Source: Acidobacteriota bacterium
GTDB lineage: Bacteria; Acidobacteriota; Terriglobia; Bryobacterales; Bryobacteraceae
NCBI GenBank assembly: GCA_025353165.1
Contig: JANXRE010000136.1
Span: forward strand, 98,872-162,871
DNA: 64,000 nucleotides
Direction of reading: 5' to 3'
Both the position numbers and the translations under genes were made by a program. Under the pieces are notes generated by a model, which did not search any database, was not told the origin of the DNA, and worked only from the letters and a program-made list of their open reading frames with translations. The first letter of the stretch is position 1, and every line of letters begins with the position of its first letter. Positions 52,093-60,043 of this stretch are shown piece by piece.

Positions 52093-52482
52093 ATGCCAAT
52101 GCAAGTGTGCATGGGTGCGAACATGATGTGCAGCTTCGGAATGGCGCCCAGTTCGCTGGTCGTACTGCCGGCCAACAGGGTCATGACCGGCCAGGTGCCG
52201 GACGCGAACATAATGGATCACATTCCGATGGTCAACATCATGCCTTTCGGCGCGTGCATGTCGATCGCGAATCCAAGCGTAGCCGCGGCCACAGCCGCCG
52301 CGCTGGGCGTCCTCACCCCGATGCCTTGCATTCCCGCCACGCCGGCGCCCTGGGTCGCTGGAGCGCCGACCGTGATGCTGGGCAATTTCCCCACACTGGA
52401 CAACATCAGCACATTGAATTGCATCTGGGCCGGCGTGATCACGTTCGTGACGCCGGGCGAGTTCACTGTCATGGTTCCATGA
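52093..52482 (+). CDS. DUF4280 / PAAR-like type VI spike-associated protein
   Basis: 129 residues. It begins MPMQVCMGANMMCSFGMAPS and has the NPSVAAATAAALGVLTPMPC and IPATPAPWVAGAPTV blocks of DUF4280, a PAAR-like family. Members cap the VgrG spike of type VI systems and are rich in Met/Cys. No signal peptide, as expected. The stop overlaps the kinase start by 4 nt (ATGA). No effector domain is fused. First gene of the forward type VI run. Confidence 0.85.
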   Translation: MPMQVCMGANMMCSFGMAPSSLVVLPANRVMTGQVPDANIMDHIPMVNIMPFGACMSIANPSVAAATAAALGVLTPMPCIPATPAPWVAGAPTVMLGNFPTLDNISTLNCIWAGVITFVTPGEFTVMVP

Positions 52483-53813
52483 GCTTCGACGTGGGCCAGG
52501 TGGTCGGCGATTATGAAGTCGTCGGCCACATAGGCAAGGGCGGGATGGGCACCGTCTATAGAGTCCGCAACCGGATCTCGGATCGCATCGATGCGCTGAA
52601 GGTCCTTCTTCCCAACCTCGAATCCTCGCCGGACCTCGCCGATCGCTTCTTGCGTGAAATCCGGGTTCACGCGAGCCTCCGGCATCCGAACATCGCGCAG
52701 CTCTACACCGCCTTTCGCCTCGACAACCGGCTCCTTATGGTGATCGAATTCGTGGACGGCGTCAGCATGGCGGAACTCCTGCGCCGCGGTCCGGTCCCCA
52801 CGGGACAGAGCGTCGCCCATATCTGCCAGGCGCTGTCCGGGCTGGCGTTCGCGCACCAGCGGGGAGTCGTTCACCGGGATGTGAAGCCCGACAACATCCT
52901 CATCGGCGCGGACGGCGTCGTCAAACTGGTAGATTTCGGTATCGCTCACGGCGAAAAACAAGAGCGGCTCACGCTGGCCGGAATGGTGGTGGGGTCCCTC
53001 AACTACATGTCGCCCGAGCAGGTGAACGGGGATGCCGTGGATGGCAGGTCGGACTTGTACTCGGTCGGGGTCACCCTTTATCAGGCGGCCACCGGAAGGC
53101 TGCCCTTCCAGGCAGAGAACGAATACCAGTTGATGCGGGCACAGGTGAACCAGGCGCCCCCGGCTCCATCGGAACTCAAACCGGACCTTCCCTCGGGACT
53201 GTCTGATATCATCCTTCGAGCACTTGCCAAAGATCCCGGCCACCGATATCAAACGGCCGATGAATTCCGTCTGGCGCTGGAACCCTTCCGGCAGGAGGCC
53301 ATCGATCTGCCCACGCGCACTTATGCAGGCCTGGGCGCTGAGACGGAACCCCTGTCCTCGATTACCCTGCAGACTGTCGCGCGAAATCTCGCGCCGCACG
53401 TCGGCCCCATCGCGCGGCGCCTAGTGCAGGAAGCCAGCCGGAAGTACGCTACGGCCACGGATCTCTGCGATTCGCTGGCGGGCCACATCACTTCGGAGGC
53501 GGACCGCTCCGCCTTCCTCAGGAAATGCCGCCAGGAACTGGGCGACGAATTGCTTACTCCTTCGGGATCGCGCAAGGCGAAGACGCCGTCTCCGGCGCCC
53601 CCGCCAACCCCGGCCGCGGCCTGGGACCCGGCGTTGATCGAACGCGCCAAAAAAGAACTCGCATCGTACATTGGGCCGATGGCGGACGTGATTGTCCGGC
53701 ACGCGCAGAAAAAAGCCCGGACAGCCGAGGAACTCACCGATCTGCTCAGCTCGGAGATCGACTCCCCGCCGGACCGCCGCAGGTTTGTCGCGTCGCTCGG
53801 CCATTCGAAATGA
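52479..53813 (+). CDS. Ser/Thr protein kinase with two C-terminal repeats (type VI locus)
   Basis: 444 residues. A complete Hanks-type kinase: GKGGMG loop (residues 19-24), Lys in DALKVLLPN, HRDVKPDN (about 131), DFG (about 152) and SPEQ. Residues 275-440 hold two copies of a helical motif: NLAPHVGPIARRLVQEASRK and SYIGPMADVIVRHAQKKART, each ending in a D-L-C/T-xLxxxI plus R-F block. These repeats are common in secretion- and cyclase-linked kinases. No membrane helix. By position it resembles PpkA-type regulators that switch type VI assembly by threonine phosphorylation. The likely local substrate is the GEFTRMF protein at 56097. Confidence 0.88.
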   Translation: MSFDVGQVVGDYEVVGHIGKGGMGTVYRVRNRISDRIDALKVLLPNLESSPDLADRFLREIRVHASLRHPNIAQLYTAFRLDNRLLMVIEFVDGVSMAELLRRGPVPTGQSVAHICQALSGLAFAHQRGVVHRDVKPDNILIGADGVVKLVDFGIAHGEKQERLTLAGMVVGSLNYMSPEQVNGDAVDGRSDLYSVGVTLYQAATGRLPFQAENEYQLMRAQVNQAPPAPSELKPDLPSGLSDIILRALAKDPGHRYQTADEFRLALEPFRQEAIDLPTRTYAGLGAETEPLSSITLQTVARNLAPHVGPIARRLVQEASRKYATATDLCDSLAGHITSEADRSAFLRKCRQELGDELLTPSGSRKAKTPSPAPPPTPAAAWDPALIERAKKELASYIGPMADVIVRHAQKKARTAEELTDLLSSEIDSPPDRRRFVASLGHSK

Positions 53814-53826
53814 TTGAGGGAACGCC

Positions 53827-54702
53827 ATGAGACTTCTGATCAAACTCAACGTGATCTTCCTGCTGGCCTTCAGCCTCGGGCTTGCAGCAACCGGCTATGC
53901 GGCATGGCGGTTTCTCCATGCGAACGCTCGCGACCAGGTGCAGCAGCAGTCGCGGCTGATGATGGAAGCCACCTCTTCCACTCGCGCCTACACGTCGAAG
54001 CAGATTCGCCCTTTGCTCGAGGCAGTGCAGCAAGCCGAGAACACGTTCCTTCCTCAAACCGTCCCCGCCTACTCGGCGACGCAGGTATTTGGCTACCTGC
54101 GCCAACGCTACCCGGACTACACGTATAAGGAGGCGACGTTGAACCCGACCAACCTGGCCGACAGGGCGGTGGACTGGGAGGCCGACGTCGTCAACGTGTT
54201 CCGGAACGATCCCTCGAAATTGGAGTTCACCGGCGAGCGGGACACCCCCACGGGACGCTCGCTCTACCTCGCGAAGCCGATCCAGGCTGTTGAGAGCTGC
54301 CTCGTGTGTCACAGCGTGCCCGAGGCTGCGCCTCCCGCGATGCTGAAGATCTACGGGACCAGCAACGGCTTCGGCTGGAAGGTGAACGAGATTGTCGGCG
54401 CGCAGATTATTTCCGTGCCTGAGTCCGTCCCCATCGCAACGGCTGAGGAGGCTTTTCGGCGCTTAATGTTCTGGCTGACCGGCATCTCGCTGGCGAGTCT
54501 CGTTCTTCTTAACGTCGCGCTGGTCTTTGCCGTTGTGCGGCCGGTCTCCCGGATGTCGGAGGCGGCGGATGAAATCAGCAAGGGCAACCTGGATATCCCG
54601 GAACTGCCGGTCCAGGGCCGGGATGAGATCGCCGTGCTCGCGGATGCGTTCAACCGGATGCACCGCAGCTTGGCGAAGGCGATGAAGATGCTCGGCGACT
54701 GA
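53827..54702 (+). CDS. Membrane sensor: DUF3365 heme-motif domain plus HAMP
   Basis: 291 residues. An N-terminal membrane helix (LNVIFLLAFSLGLAATGYA) is followed by a periplasmic DUF3365/Tll0287-like domain (about 30-200) with AVESCLVCHSVPE, a CxxCH heme-attachment motif. A second helix (FWLTGISLASLVLLNVALVF) and a HAMP domain (RPVSRMSEAADEISKGNLD) end the protein; no output domain follows. A c-type heme would need periplasmic maturation. It starts 13 nt behind the kinase, so it probably passes a redox or gas signal to it or to the type VI membrane complex. That link is inference. Confidence 0.85.
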   Translation: MRLLIKLNVIFLLAFSLGLAATGYAAWRFLHANARDQVQQQSRLMMEATSSTRAYTSKQIRPLLEAVQQAENTFLPQTVPAYSATQVFGYLRQRYPDYTYKEATLNPTNLADRAVDWEADVVNVFRNDPSKLEFTGERDTPTGRSLYLAKPIQAVESCLVCHSVPEAAPPAMLKIYGTSNGFGWKVNEIVGAQIISVPESVPIATAEEAFRRLMFWLTGISLASLVLLNVALVFAVVRPVSRMSEAADEISKGNLDIPELPVQGRDEIAVLADAFNRMHRSLAKAMKMLGD

Positions 54703-54744
54703 CTCCGATTTGTCCTCGACCAGCGATTCTGCTAACGTAACGCC

Positions 54745-56100
54745 ATGCCCCTCCTTGAGCCCGTGATCTGGGTCAAAGGCACGTTCCTCAGTCCGCAGCA
54801 CTTGCAGATTCAGGACCGCTATTTTGAGGAGTCTCTGCGTTTCCACGCGCACGCCCTAAGTTTTCGGCCGTGGGGTTTTGTACGCCTGCGCCTGGACCAG
54901 GAGGCCCTGGCCGCCGGCGTTTTCGCCGTTTCGCAAGCTTCGGGCATGCTCCCGGACGGCATGCCGTTCGACATCCCCGGATCCGATCCCGCGCCGCCGC
55001 CGAGGCCCCTCGCCGATCAATTCGGCCCGGATCAGGACAGTCTCGACGTGTACCTCACGGTGCCGCATTACCGGGAACGCGGCCTCAACGTGGCGAGCGC
55101 CGGGCGCGAGGGCGATGCCCGCTACCGCGCCGAAGTGGAAATGGTCAGCGACGACAACACCGGGCAATCGGAGAAGCCGGTGCTGGTCGCGCGCAAGAAC
55201 TTTCGCCTGCTGGTGGAAGGAGAGAACCGCGAAGGCAGTTCGTCGCTTCGTGTTGCCACTGTCCGCAAAACGCCGGCGGGCCTGTTCCAGTTGGACCCGC
55301 ACTTTGTGGCGCCTTTGCTGGACCTGGCCGCGAGCGATTATCTGACCTCTATCGCGCGGCGTCTGGTGGAGATCCTCTCCGCCAAGAGCAGTACTTTAGC
55401 GGGAACGCGCCGACAGAAGAATCAGACCCTCGCCGATTTTACGGCTTCCGACATCGCCAACTTCTGGCTCCTGTACACCATCAACACCTTCTTCCCGATG
55501 TTTCGCCACATCTTTGAGGTCCGGGGCGGCCACCCGGAAGTCCTGTACTCGGCCATGCTTTCGCTGGCCGGATCTTTGAGCACATTCTCACTCAAAGTTC
55601 ATCCGCGCGACCTGCCCCTGTACGATCACGACAACCTGGGCGCCTGTTTCACCGATCTCGACGAGAAGCTCAGGTTCCTGCTGGAAACCGTGGTGCCGAG
55701 CAACTTCGTGTCGCTGCCGCTCAAGAAGGTGCAGACTTCCATCTACGCCACGTCCATCGATCGGGACGACTATCTGAAGAACACGAAGATGTACCTGGCG
55801 ATCAGCGCCGAGACCTCGCAGGCGGATCTCATCGGAAGGGTTCCGCATCTGGTTAAGGTTTGCTCGGCCGACTACATCGATTACCTCGTCCAGAGAGCGC
55901 TGGCCGGCGTCCCGCTGACGCACGTCGTAAGCCCCCCGGCTGCCATCCCGGTGAAGATGAACTACCAGTACTTCAGCGTGAGCCAGAGCGGTGGGCCGTG
56001 GGAGGCGATCTTGCGGGCCCGAAACCTGGCCGTCTATGTACCGGACGATTTCCGGAATCCGCAGATGGAACTCATCATCCTGCTATCGCAGGCCGTCTAA
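54745..56100 (+). CDS. tssK: Type VI baseplate protein TssK (copy 1)
   Basis: 451 residues. The TssK N-terminus is clear: EPVIWVKGTFLSPQHLQIQD with the H-Q-Q pair near residue 18, and the conserved NFRLLVEGENREGS and LPLKKVQTSIYA blocks. TssK links the baseplate to the TssLM membrane complex. TAACGT 6 nt before the ATG fits the leaderless pattern. Its end overlaps the converging GEFTRMF-protein stop by 4 nt. A second tssK lies at 57980. Confidence 0.9.
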   Translation: MPLLEPVIWVKGTFLSPQHLQIQDRYFEESLRFHAHALSFRPWGFVRLRLDQEALAAGVFAVSQASGMLPDGMPFDIPGSDPAPPPRPLADQFGPDQDSLDVYLTVPHYRERGLNVASAGREGDARYRAEVEMVSDDNTGQSEKPVLVARKNFRLLVEGENREGSSSLRVATVRKTPAGLFQLDPHFVAPLLDLAASDYLTSIARRLVEILSAKSSTLAGTRRQKNQTLADFTASDIANFWLLYTINTFFPMFRHIFEVRGGHPEVLYSAMLSLAGSLSTFSLKVHPRDLPLYDHDNLGACFTDLDEKLRFLLETVVPSNFVSLPLKKVQTSIYATSIDRDDYLKNTKMYLAISAETSQADLIGRVPHLVKVCSADYIDYLVQRALAGVPLTHVVSPPAAIPVKMNYQYFSVSQSGGPWEAILRARNLAVYVPDDFRNPQMELIILLSQAV

Positions 56101-57857
56101 GAGCGCAGCGCGAAGTACACGATCAAGGCCACGGCAGCCAGGAACAGCACGGCCAGGACAACGATTAGAACAGTGTACGTCCCGGACGCTTTCGCCGGCT
56201 TCTTGCCGGCGGTCTTGACAGCCGGTTTTGGCGCCGGCGCGACTGCGGGAGCGGCGGGCGGCGCGAACATCTGCGTGAATTGGCTCGGACCCGCCGCGGC
56301 GGGCTGAGGCGTGGCGGGTTGAGGCGGCGTCGAGAAGATTCGAGTGGCTTCGCTTCCCGCGGAAGGCGGAGCCGGCGGCGGAGTCTGTGCGCCGGGCGCG
56401 CCCACGCCTCCGAATATTCTAGTGAACTCACCGGCATCGGAGGCCGCCGGCGCCGGGGGTCGTGCCGCCGCAAGCTGAGCGGGTCTGCCGGGGAGTGCCT
56501 CCTGCGGGGCAAACGGGTCCAGCATCCGCGTAAATTCGCCGGGAGGAGCGGCCGAAGTCCCTCGCCCAAAGGGTGCAGGCGAGCTCGCCGCGGGAGTCTG
56601 GAACAGACGCGCGAACTCCCCCGAGTCTTCCGGTAGGCGAGTACGCTGGACGGGCGGTGGCGCGGCGGGCTCTCCGGATGCGCCGGGTGCCTGAAACAGG
56701 CGCGTGAATTCGCCGGGCGGAGAACTGGCGGCGGGGCGTACGGGTCCAGCAGGCGGCGCCGGTTTGGAGTCGCCCGGGGGCCGGGGACCCGCCACATGAC
56801 GAGGCACCGAAGCAATGGTAACCGCCGGCGGAAATGGCTTGCGCGGAGGCGCCGGGACAACCGGCGGAGGCGCGGGCGGCGCGCGGTCCGGTTCCGCCGC
56901 AATTTCCCGGGTCTCGGCCAGACTCTGAGGGGCAGGAGCAGGCGGCGGCCTCGGAACTGCGGACTCGACGGGCGCCTGGAACAAACGAGTGAACTCACCC
57001 GGCTGAGATGGAGGTCCCGCCGGAGAAACCCTAGGGGCTACTGCGGCAACCTTCGGCTCGGCGGGCGGACTTGCTAACTTCACCGGCGCCGGCTCGGGCA
57101 GCGGTGCGGGCTTCATCTCCACCGGCGCCTCAAACATCCGCGTAAATTCCCCGCGCTCAGAGGGGGGTTCCACGGGAGGAGCCGGAGGGGCTGGTACGGC
57201 AGCCTTTGGCTCGATGGGCGGACTCTCTAGCTTGGCCGGCGCCGGCTCGGGCAGCGGTGCGGGCTTCATCTCCACCGGCGCCTCAAACATCCGCGTAAAT
57301 TCCCCGCGCTCAGAGGGGGGTTCCACGGGAGGAACCGGAGGGGCTGGTACGGCAGGCTTTGACTCGACGGGCGGACTCTCTAGCTTTACCGGCGCCGGCT
57401 CCGGCGGCGGTGCGGGCTTCACCTCGACCGGCGCCTCAAACATCCGCGTAAACTCCCCGCCTTCGGCCACGGCGGGACCGGTGGGAGGAAGAGCCGCCGG
57501 CTGAGAAACCTCCGGCACGGGAGTCCCGAAGAACCGCGTAAACTCCCCAGGCGTCTTCTCAGCCGGCGCGACCGAGTCCATCCACTTTCGCAGCGGCAGG
57601 CCTTGCGGCAGCATCTGCGTGACGATGTACGGAGCGCCGTGAAGGTAGCCGGCCTCCAGGATGTACGCGGCGTGTTCCGGTTCAAGCGTCCTGGCCCGGC
57701 GCGCCAGTTCCTCGTTCTGAAGGCCCTGCCCGCCGGAGAGCAGATGGACTGCCACCGGACGTCCTGAAGCGATCTCCCGCGCCAGCAGTTCCCGATCGGA
57801 AGCCAATGGGAATTCAGGGATGGTTTCCAAAAGCCTGTATTTCTGGTCGAAGCTCAT
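56097..57857 (-). CDS. Membrane-anchored repeat protein with eleven GEFTRMF motifs
   Basis: 586 residues from MSFDQKYRLLETIPEFPLAS. Residues 1-98 resemble a kinase N-lobe remnant (SGRPVAVHLLSGG...GAPYIVTQMLPQGLPLRKWM) lacking catalytic loops. Residues 100-535 are Pro/Ala-rich and disordered, with eleven spaced motifs: GEFTRFF, GEFTRMF (three times, then GEFTRML), GEFTRLF (twice), GEFARLF, GEFTRIF, SEATRIF, SQFTQMF. A membrane helix (TVLIVVLAVLFLAAVALIVYFAL) ends the protein. It lies between two tssK genes on the opposite strand. The invariant Thr suggests a multi-site phospho-acceptor scaffold. Function is unproven. Confidence 0.75.
   Translation of the reverse strand: MSFDQKYRLLETIPEFPLASDRELLAREIASGRPVAVHLLSGGQGLQNEELARRARTLEPEHAAYILEAGYLHGAPYIVTQMLPQGLPLRKWMDSVAPAEKTPGEFTRFFGTPVPEVSQPAALPPTGPAVAEGGEFTRMFEAPVEVKPAPPPEPAPVKLESPPVESKPAVPAPPVPPVEPPSERGEFTRMFEAPVEMKPAPLPEPAPAKLESPPIEPKAAVPAPPAPPVEPPSERGEFTRMFEAPVEMKPAPLPEPAPVKLASPPAEPKVAAVAPRVSPAGPPSQPGEFTRLFQAPVESAVPRPPPAPAPQSLAETREIAAEPDRAPPAPPPVVPAPPRKPFPPAVTIASVPRHVAGPRPPGDSKPAPPAGPVRPAASSPPGEFTRLFQAPGASGEPAAPPPVQRTRLPEDSGEFARLFQTPAASSPAPFGRGTSAAPPGEFTRMLDPFAPQEALPGRPAQLAAARPPAPAASDAGEFTRIFGGVGAPGAQTPPPAPPSAGSEATRIFSTPPQPATPQPAAAGPSQFTQMFAPPAAPAVAPAPKPAVKTAGKKPAKASGTYTVLIVVLAVLFLAAVALIVYFALRS
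57083..57541. repeat. Tandem 153-bp (51-codon) repeats inside the GEFTRMF gene
   Basis: Three near-identical units begin at 57083, 57236 and 57389, each opening CCGGCGCCGGCTC and containing the GEFTRMFEAPVE motif. The first two differ by only a few bases, so the motif number is probably still changing by unequal exchange. Confidence 0.8.
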
Positions 57858-57979
57858 TGCACCCCCGGGAGTCGCGGATCGCCCACGCTTACGTTCCGCG
57901 GAAACCCATGATACAGTATCCAATACCAGTACGCCGAATGGTAGTCTGCGACGGCCTGGAGGCCGCCGCGAATGGGCTC

Positions 57980-59314
57980 ATGAAATTCTTGTCTAGAGTC
58001 GTCTGGTCCGAGGGCATGTACCTTGGCCCGCATCAATTCCAGCTGCAAAGCCGTTTCTTCGAAGACTCGATTCAGTTCGCGACATCCGCCCTCTGGTTTC
58101 GCGGATTCGGGCTGGCCGGTGGCGCGCTGGACGCGGAAGCTCTTCGCAACGGGACGGTTTCGCTGCTCCACGCCCGCGGGATTCTGCCGGACGGGACGCC
58201 GTTTCATATGCCGGACTGCGACGCGCTTCCCCCGGCACGGTCCATCGCCGCGGTTTTCCCGCCCACCAGCGACAGCGTGACGGTGTCTCTGGCCATCGAG
58301 GAACGCAAGCCGCGGGGTCCCAATTGCGCGCTGTCGGGCGAACCGGGCCGCGCCCGTTTCGTGGCCGAAGTCCGGAATTACCACGACGAGAATACCGGAG
58401 GAGACGAGCGTCCCGTCCAGATCGGGCGCAAGAACATCCAACTGCTTTTCGACACCGACTCGAGCGAAGGGTGCATTTCGCTCCCACTGGCGCGCGTCCG
58501 GAGGGACGGCTCCGGCAACTTCATCTTCGACCCGGCTTTTGTTCCGCCCTGCCTCCAGATCAGCGCCAGCGAGTCCTTGATGTTGATGCTGCGCCGGCTC
58601 ATCGAAATCCTCGAGTCGAAGAGCGCGACCCTCGGACGCTCGGGCGCGGGCGGCGATCTCTCCTCCCGCGAGATCGCGAACTTCTGGCTGCTGCACACGG
58701 TCAATTCCACGCTCGCGCCGCTGCGGCATTTGTGGATTGCCAAGCGTGGGCACCCCGAGGAACTCTTCGTCGAGATGTCCCGCCTCGCCGGGGCTCTGTG
58801 TACCTTCTCGCTCGAGTCGCATCCGTCCAATCTGCCAACCTACGATCACCTGAACCTCGGCTCGTGTTTCGAGGCTCTCGACCGGCACATTCGCGAGCAT
58901 CTTGAGATTATCGTTCCCACGAACTGCATTTCGATTCCCCTTCGCAAGACGGCGGATTATTTCTACAAAGGAGAGATTGCCGACACCCGTTGTTTTGGCC
59001 GATCGCGGTGGGTGTTCGGGATCCGTTCGAGCCTGGGCGAAGCGGAACTCATTTCCAGGGTGCCGCAGGTTGTCAAAATCTGCTCCAGCAAATTCGTGGA
59101 AGAATTAGTGAGGCGCGCCATGGCCGGACTGGCTTTGACCCACCTGCCGGTCCCACCAACGGCAATCTCCCAGCGGGTGGAGACCCAGTACTTCTCGATT
59201 TCCAAGGACGGCCCGTTCTGGCATCACATCACGGGGACCAAGCAGGTCGGCATCTACGTTCCGGGAGATTTTCCCAATGCGGAACTGGAACTCCTGATTG
59301 TGCTCGATAAATAA
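57980..59314 (+). CDS. tssK: Type VI baseplate protein TssK (copy 2)
   Basis: 444 residues, distinct from copy 1. It starts MKFLSRVVWSEGMYLGPHQF and shares ILPDGTPFHMP, IGRKNIQLLFD and HLNLGSCFEALDRHIREHL-type blocks with copy 1 (IPLRKTADYFY for LPLKKVQTSIY). The ATG at 57980 is where the TssK family begins. It is divergent from the GEFTRMF gene by 122 nt and directly upstream of tssL-tssM, so it is likely the canonical baseplate adaptor. Confidence 0.88.
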   Translation: MKFLSRVVWSEGMYLGPHQFQLQSRFFEDSIQFATSALWFRGFGLAGGALDAEALRNGTVSLLHARGILPDGTPFHMPDCDALPPARSIAAVFPPTSDSVTVSLAIEERKPRGPNCALSGEPGRARFVAEVRNYHDENTGGDERPVQIGRKNIQLLFDTDSSEGCISLPLARVRRDGSGNFIFDPAFVPPCLQISASESLMLMLRRLIEILESKSATLGRSGAGGDLSSREIANFWLLHTVNSTLAPLRHLWIAKRGHPEELFVEMSRLAGALCTFSLESHPSNLPTYDHLNLGSCFEALDRHIREHLEIIVPTNCISIPLRKTADYFYKGEIADTRCFGRSRWVFGIRSSLGEAELISRVPQVVKICSSKFVEELVRRAMAGLALTHLPVPPTAISQRVETQYFSISKDGPFWHHITGTKQVGIYVPGDFPNAELELLIVLDK

Positions 59315-59325
59315 CGGATTTTCGT

Positions 59326-60033
59326 ATGACACCCACCGGCAACGTTGCTCGCCCCGATAACCTGGCGCTGCTCTTTCAGGAATCGCTGACCGCCATCGTC
59401 CGGCTTCGATCGGACCGCCAGCCTCTGACCGACGCCGAGTCCTTCCGATATCACATGCGCGAGGCCCTGAAATCGGCGGCTCAGGAGGCCAGAAACCGCG
59501 CCGGCTATTCCAGCGAGGATATCCGGATGGCTACGCTGGCGGTGGTCGGCTTTTTGGATGAGTCGGTTCTGAAAACGCGCAACCCTTTGTTCGCGGATTG
59601 GCCCAGGAAACCGCTGCAGGAAGAACTCTTCGGCACCCACATGGCCGGCGAAGTAGTGTTTCAGAACCTGGAACAACTGCTGGGGCGCAACGATTCGGTC
59701 GACCTTGCGGATCTCCTGGAGGTGCATTACCTGTGTCTCCTGCTGGGATTCACGGGCCGCTATAGCGGCGGCCGGGGCGGCGAGTTGCAGGCGATTATGA
59801 ACACCACCGCGGATAAGATCCGCCGGATTCGCGGCGCAACGGGCGGCCTGTCTCCGGCCTGGGCGCCGGCCGCGGAGCCGGTCCGGGTTTCCAAGGACCG
59901 CTGGGTGGGACGGCTGCTGATCGCCGCCATCGTGTGTTTCGCGATCACCGTCGCGCTGCTGGTGGCCTTCAAGATTTCGCTCGGGTCGGATGCCGCCAGC
60001 CTGAGCGCACTCGCTTTGCAGCGGAAATCCTAG
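59326..60033 (+). CDS. tssL: Type VI membrane-complex protein TssL
   Basis: 235 residues. DotU/TssL cytoplasmic domain: RMATLAVVGFLDESVLKTRN, EELFGTHMAGEVVFQNLEQL and EVHYLCLLLGFTGRYSG. A single C-terminal membrane helix (LLIAAIVCFAITVALLVAF) gives the usual tail anchor. No peptidoglycan-binding extension. It lies 11 nt after copy 2 of tssK and 10 nt before tssM. Confidence 0.92.
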   Translation: MTPTGNVARPDNLALLFQESLTAIVRLRSDRQPLTDAESFRYHMREALKSAAQEARNRAGYSSEDIRMATLAVVGFLDESVLKTRNPLFADWPRKPLQEELFGTHMAGEVVFQNLEQLLGRNDSVDLADLLEVHYLCLLLGFTGRYSGGRGGELQAIMNTTADKIRRIRGATGGLSPAWAPAAEPVRVSKDRWVGRLLIAAIVCFAITVALLVAFKISLGSDAASLSALALQRKS

Positions 60034-60043
60034 GAGAAACCCG

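Noticed and set aside
57083..57541. CRISPR-like regular spacing
   Set aside because: Units are adjacent coding repeats of 153 bp with no unique spacers and no cas genes.
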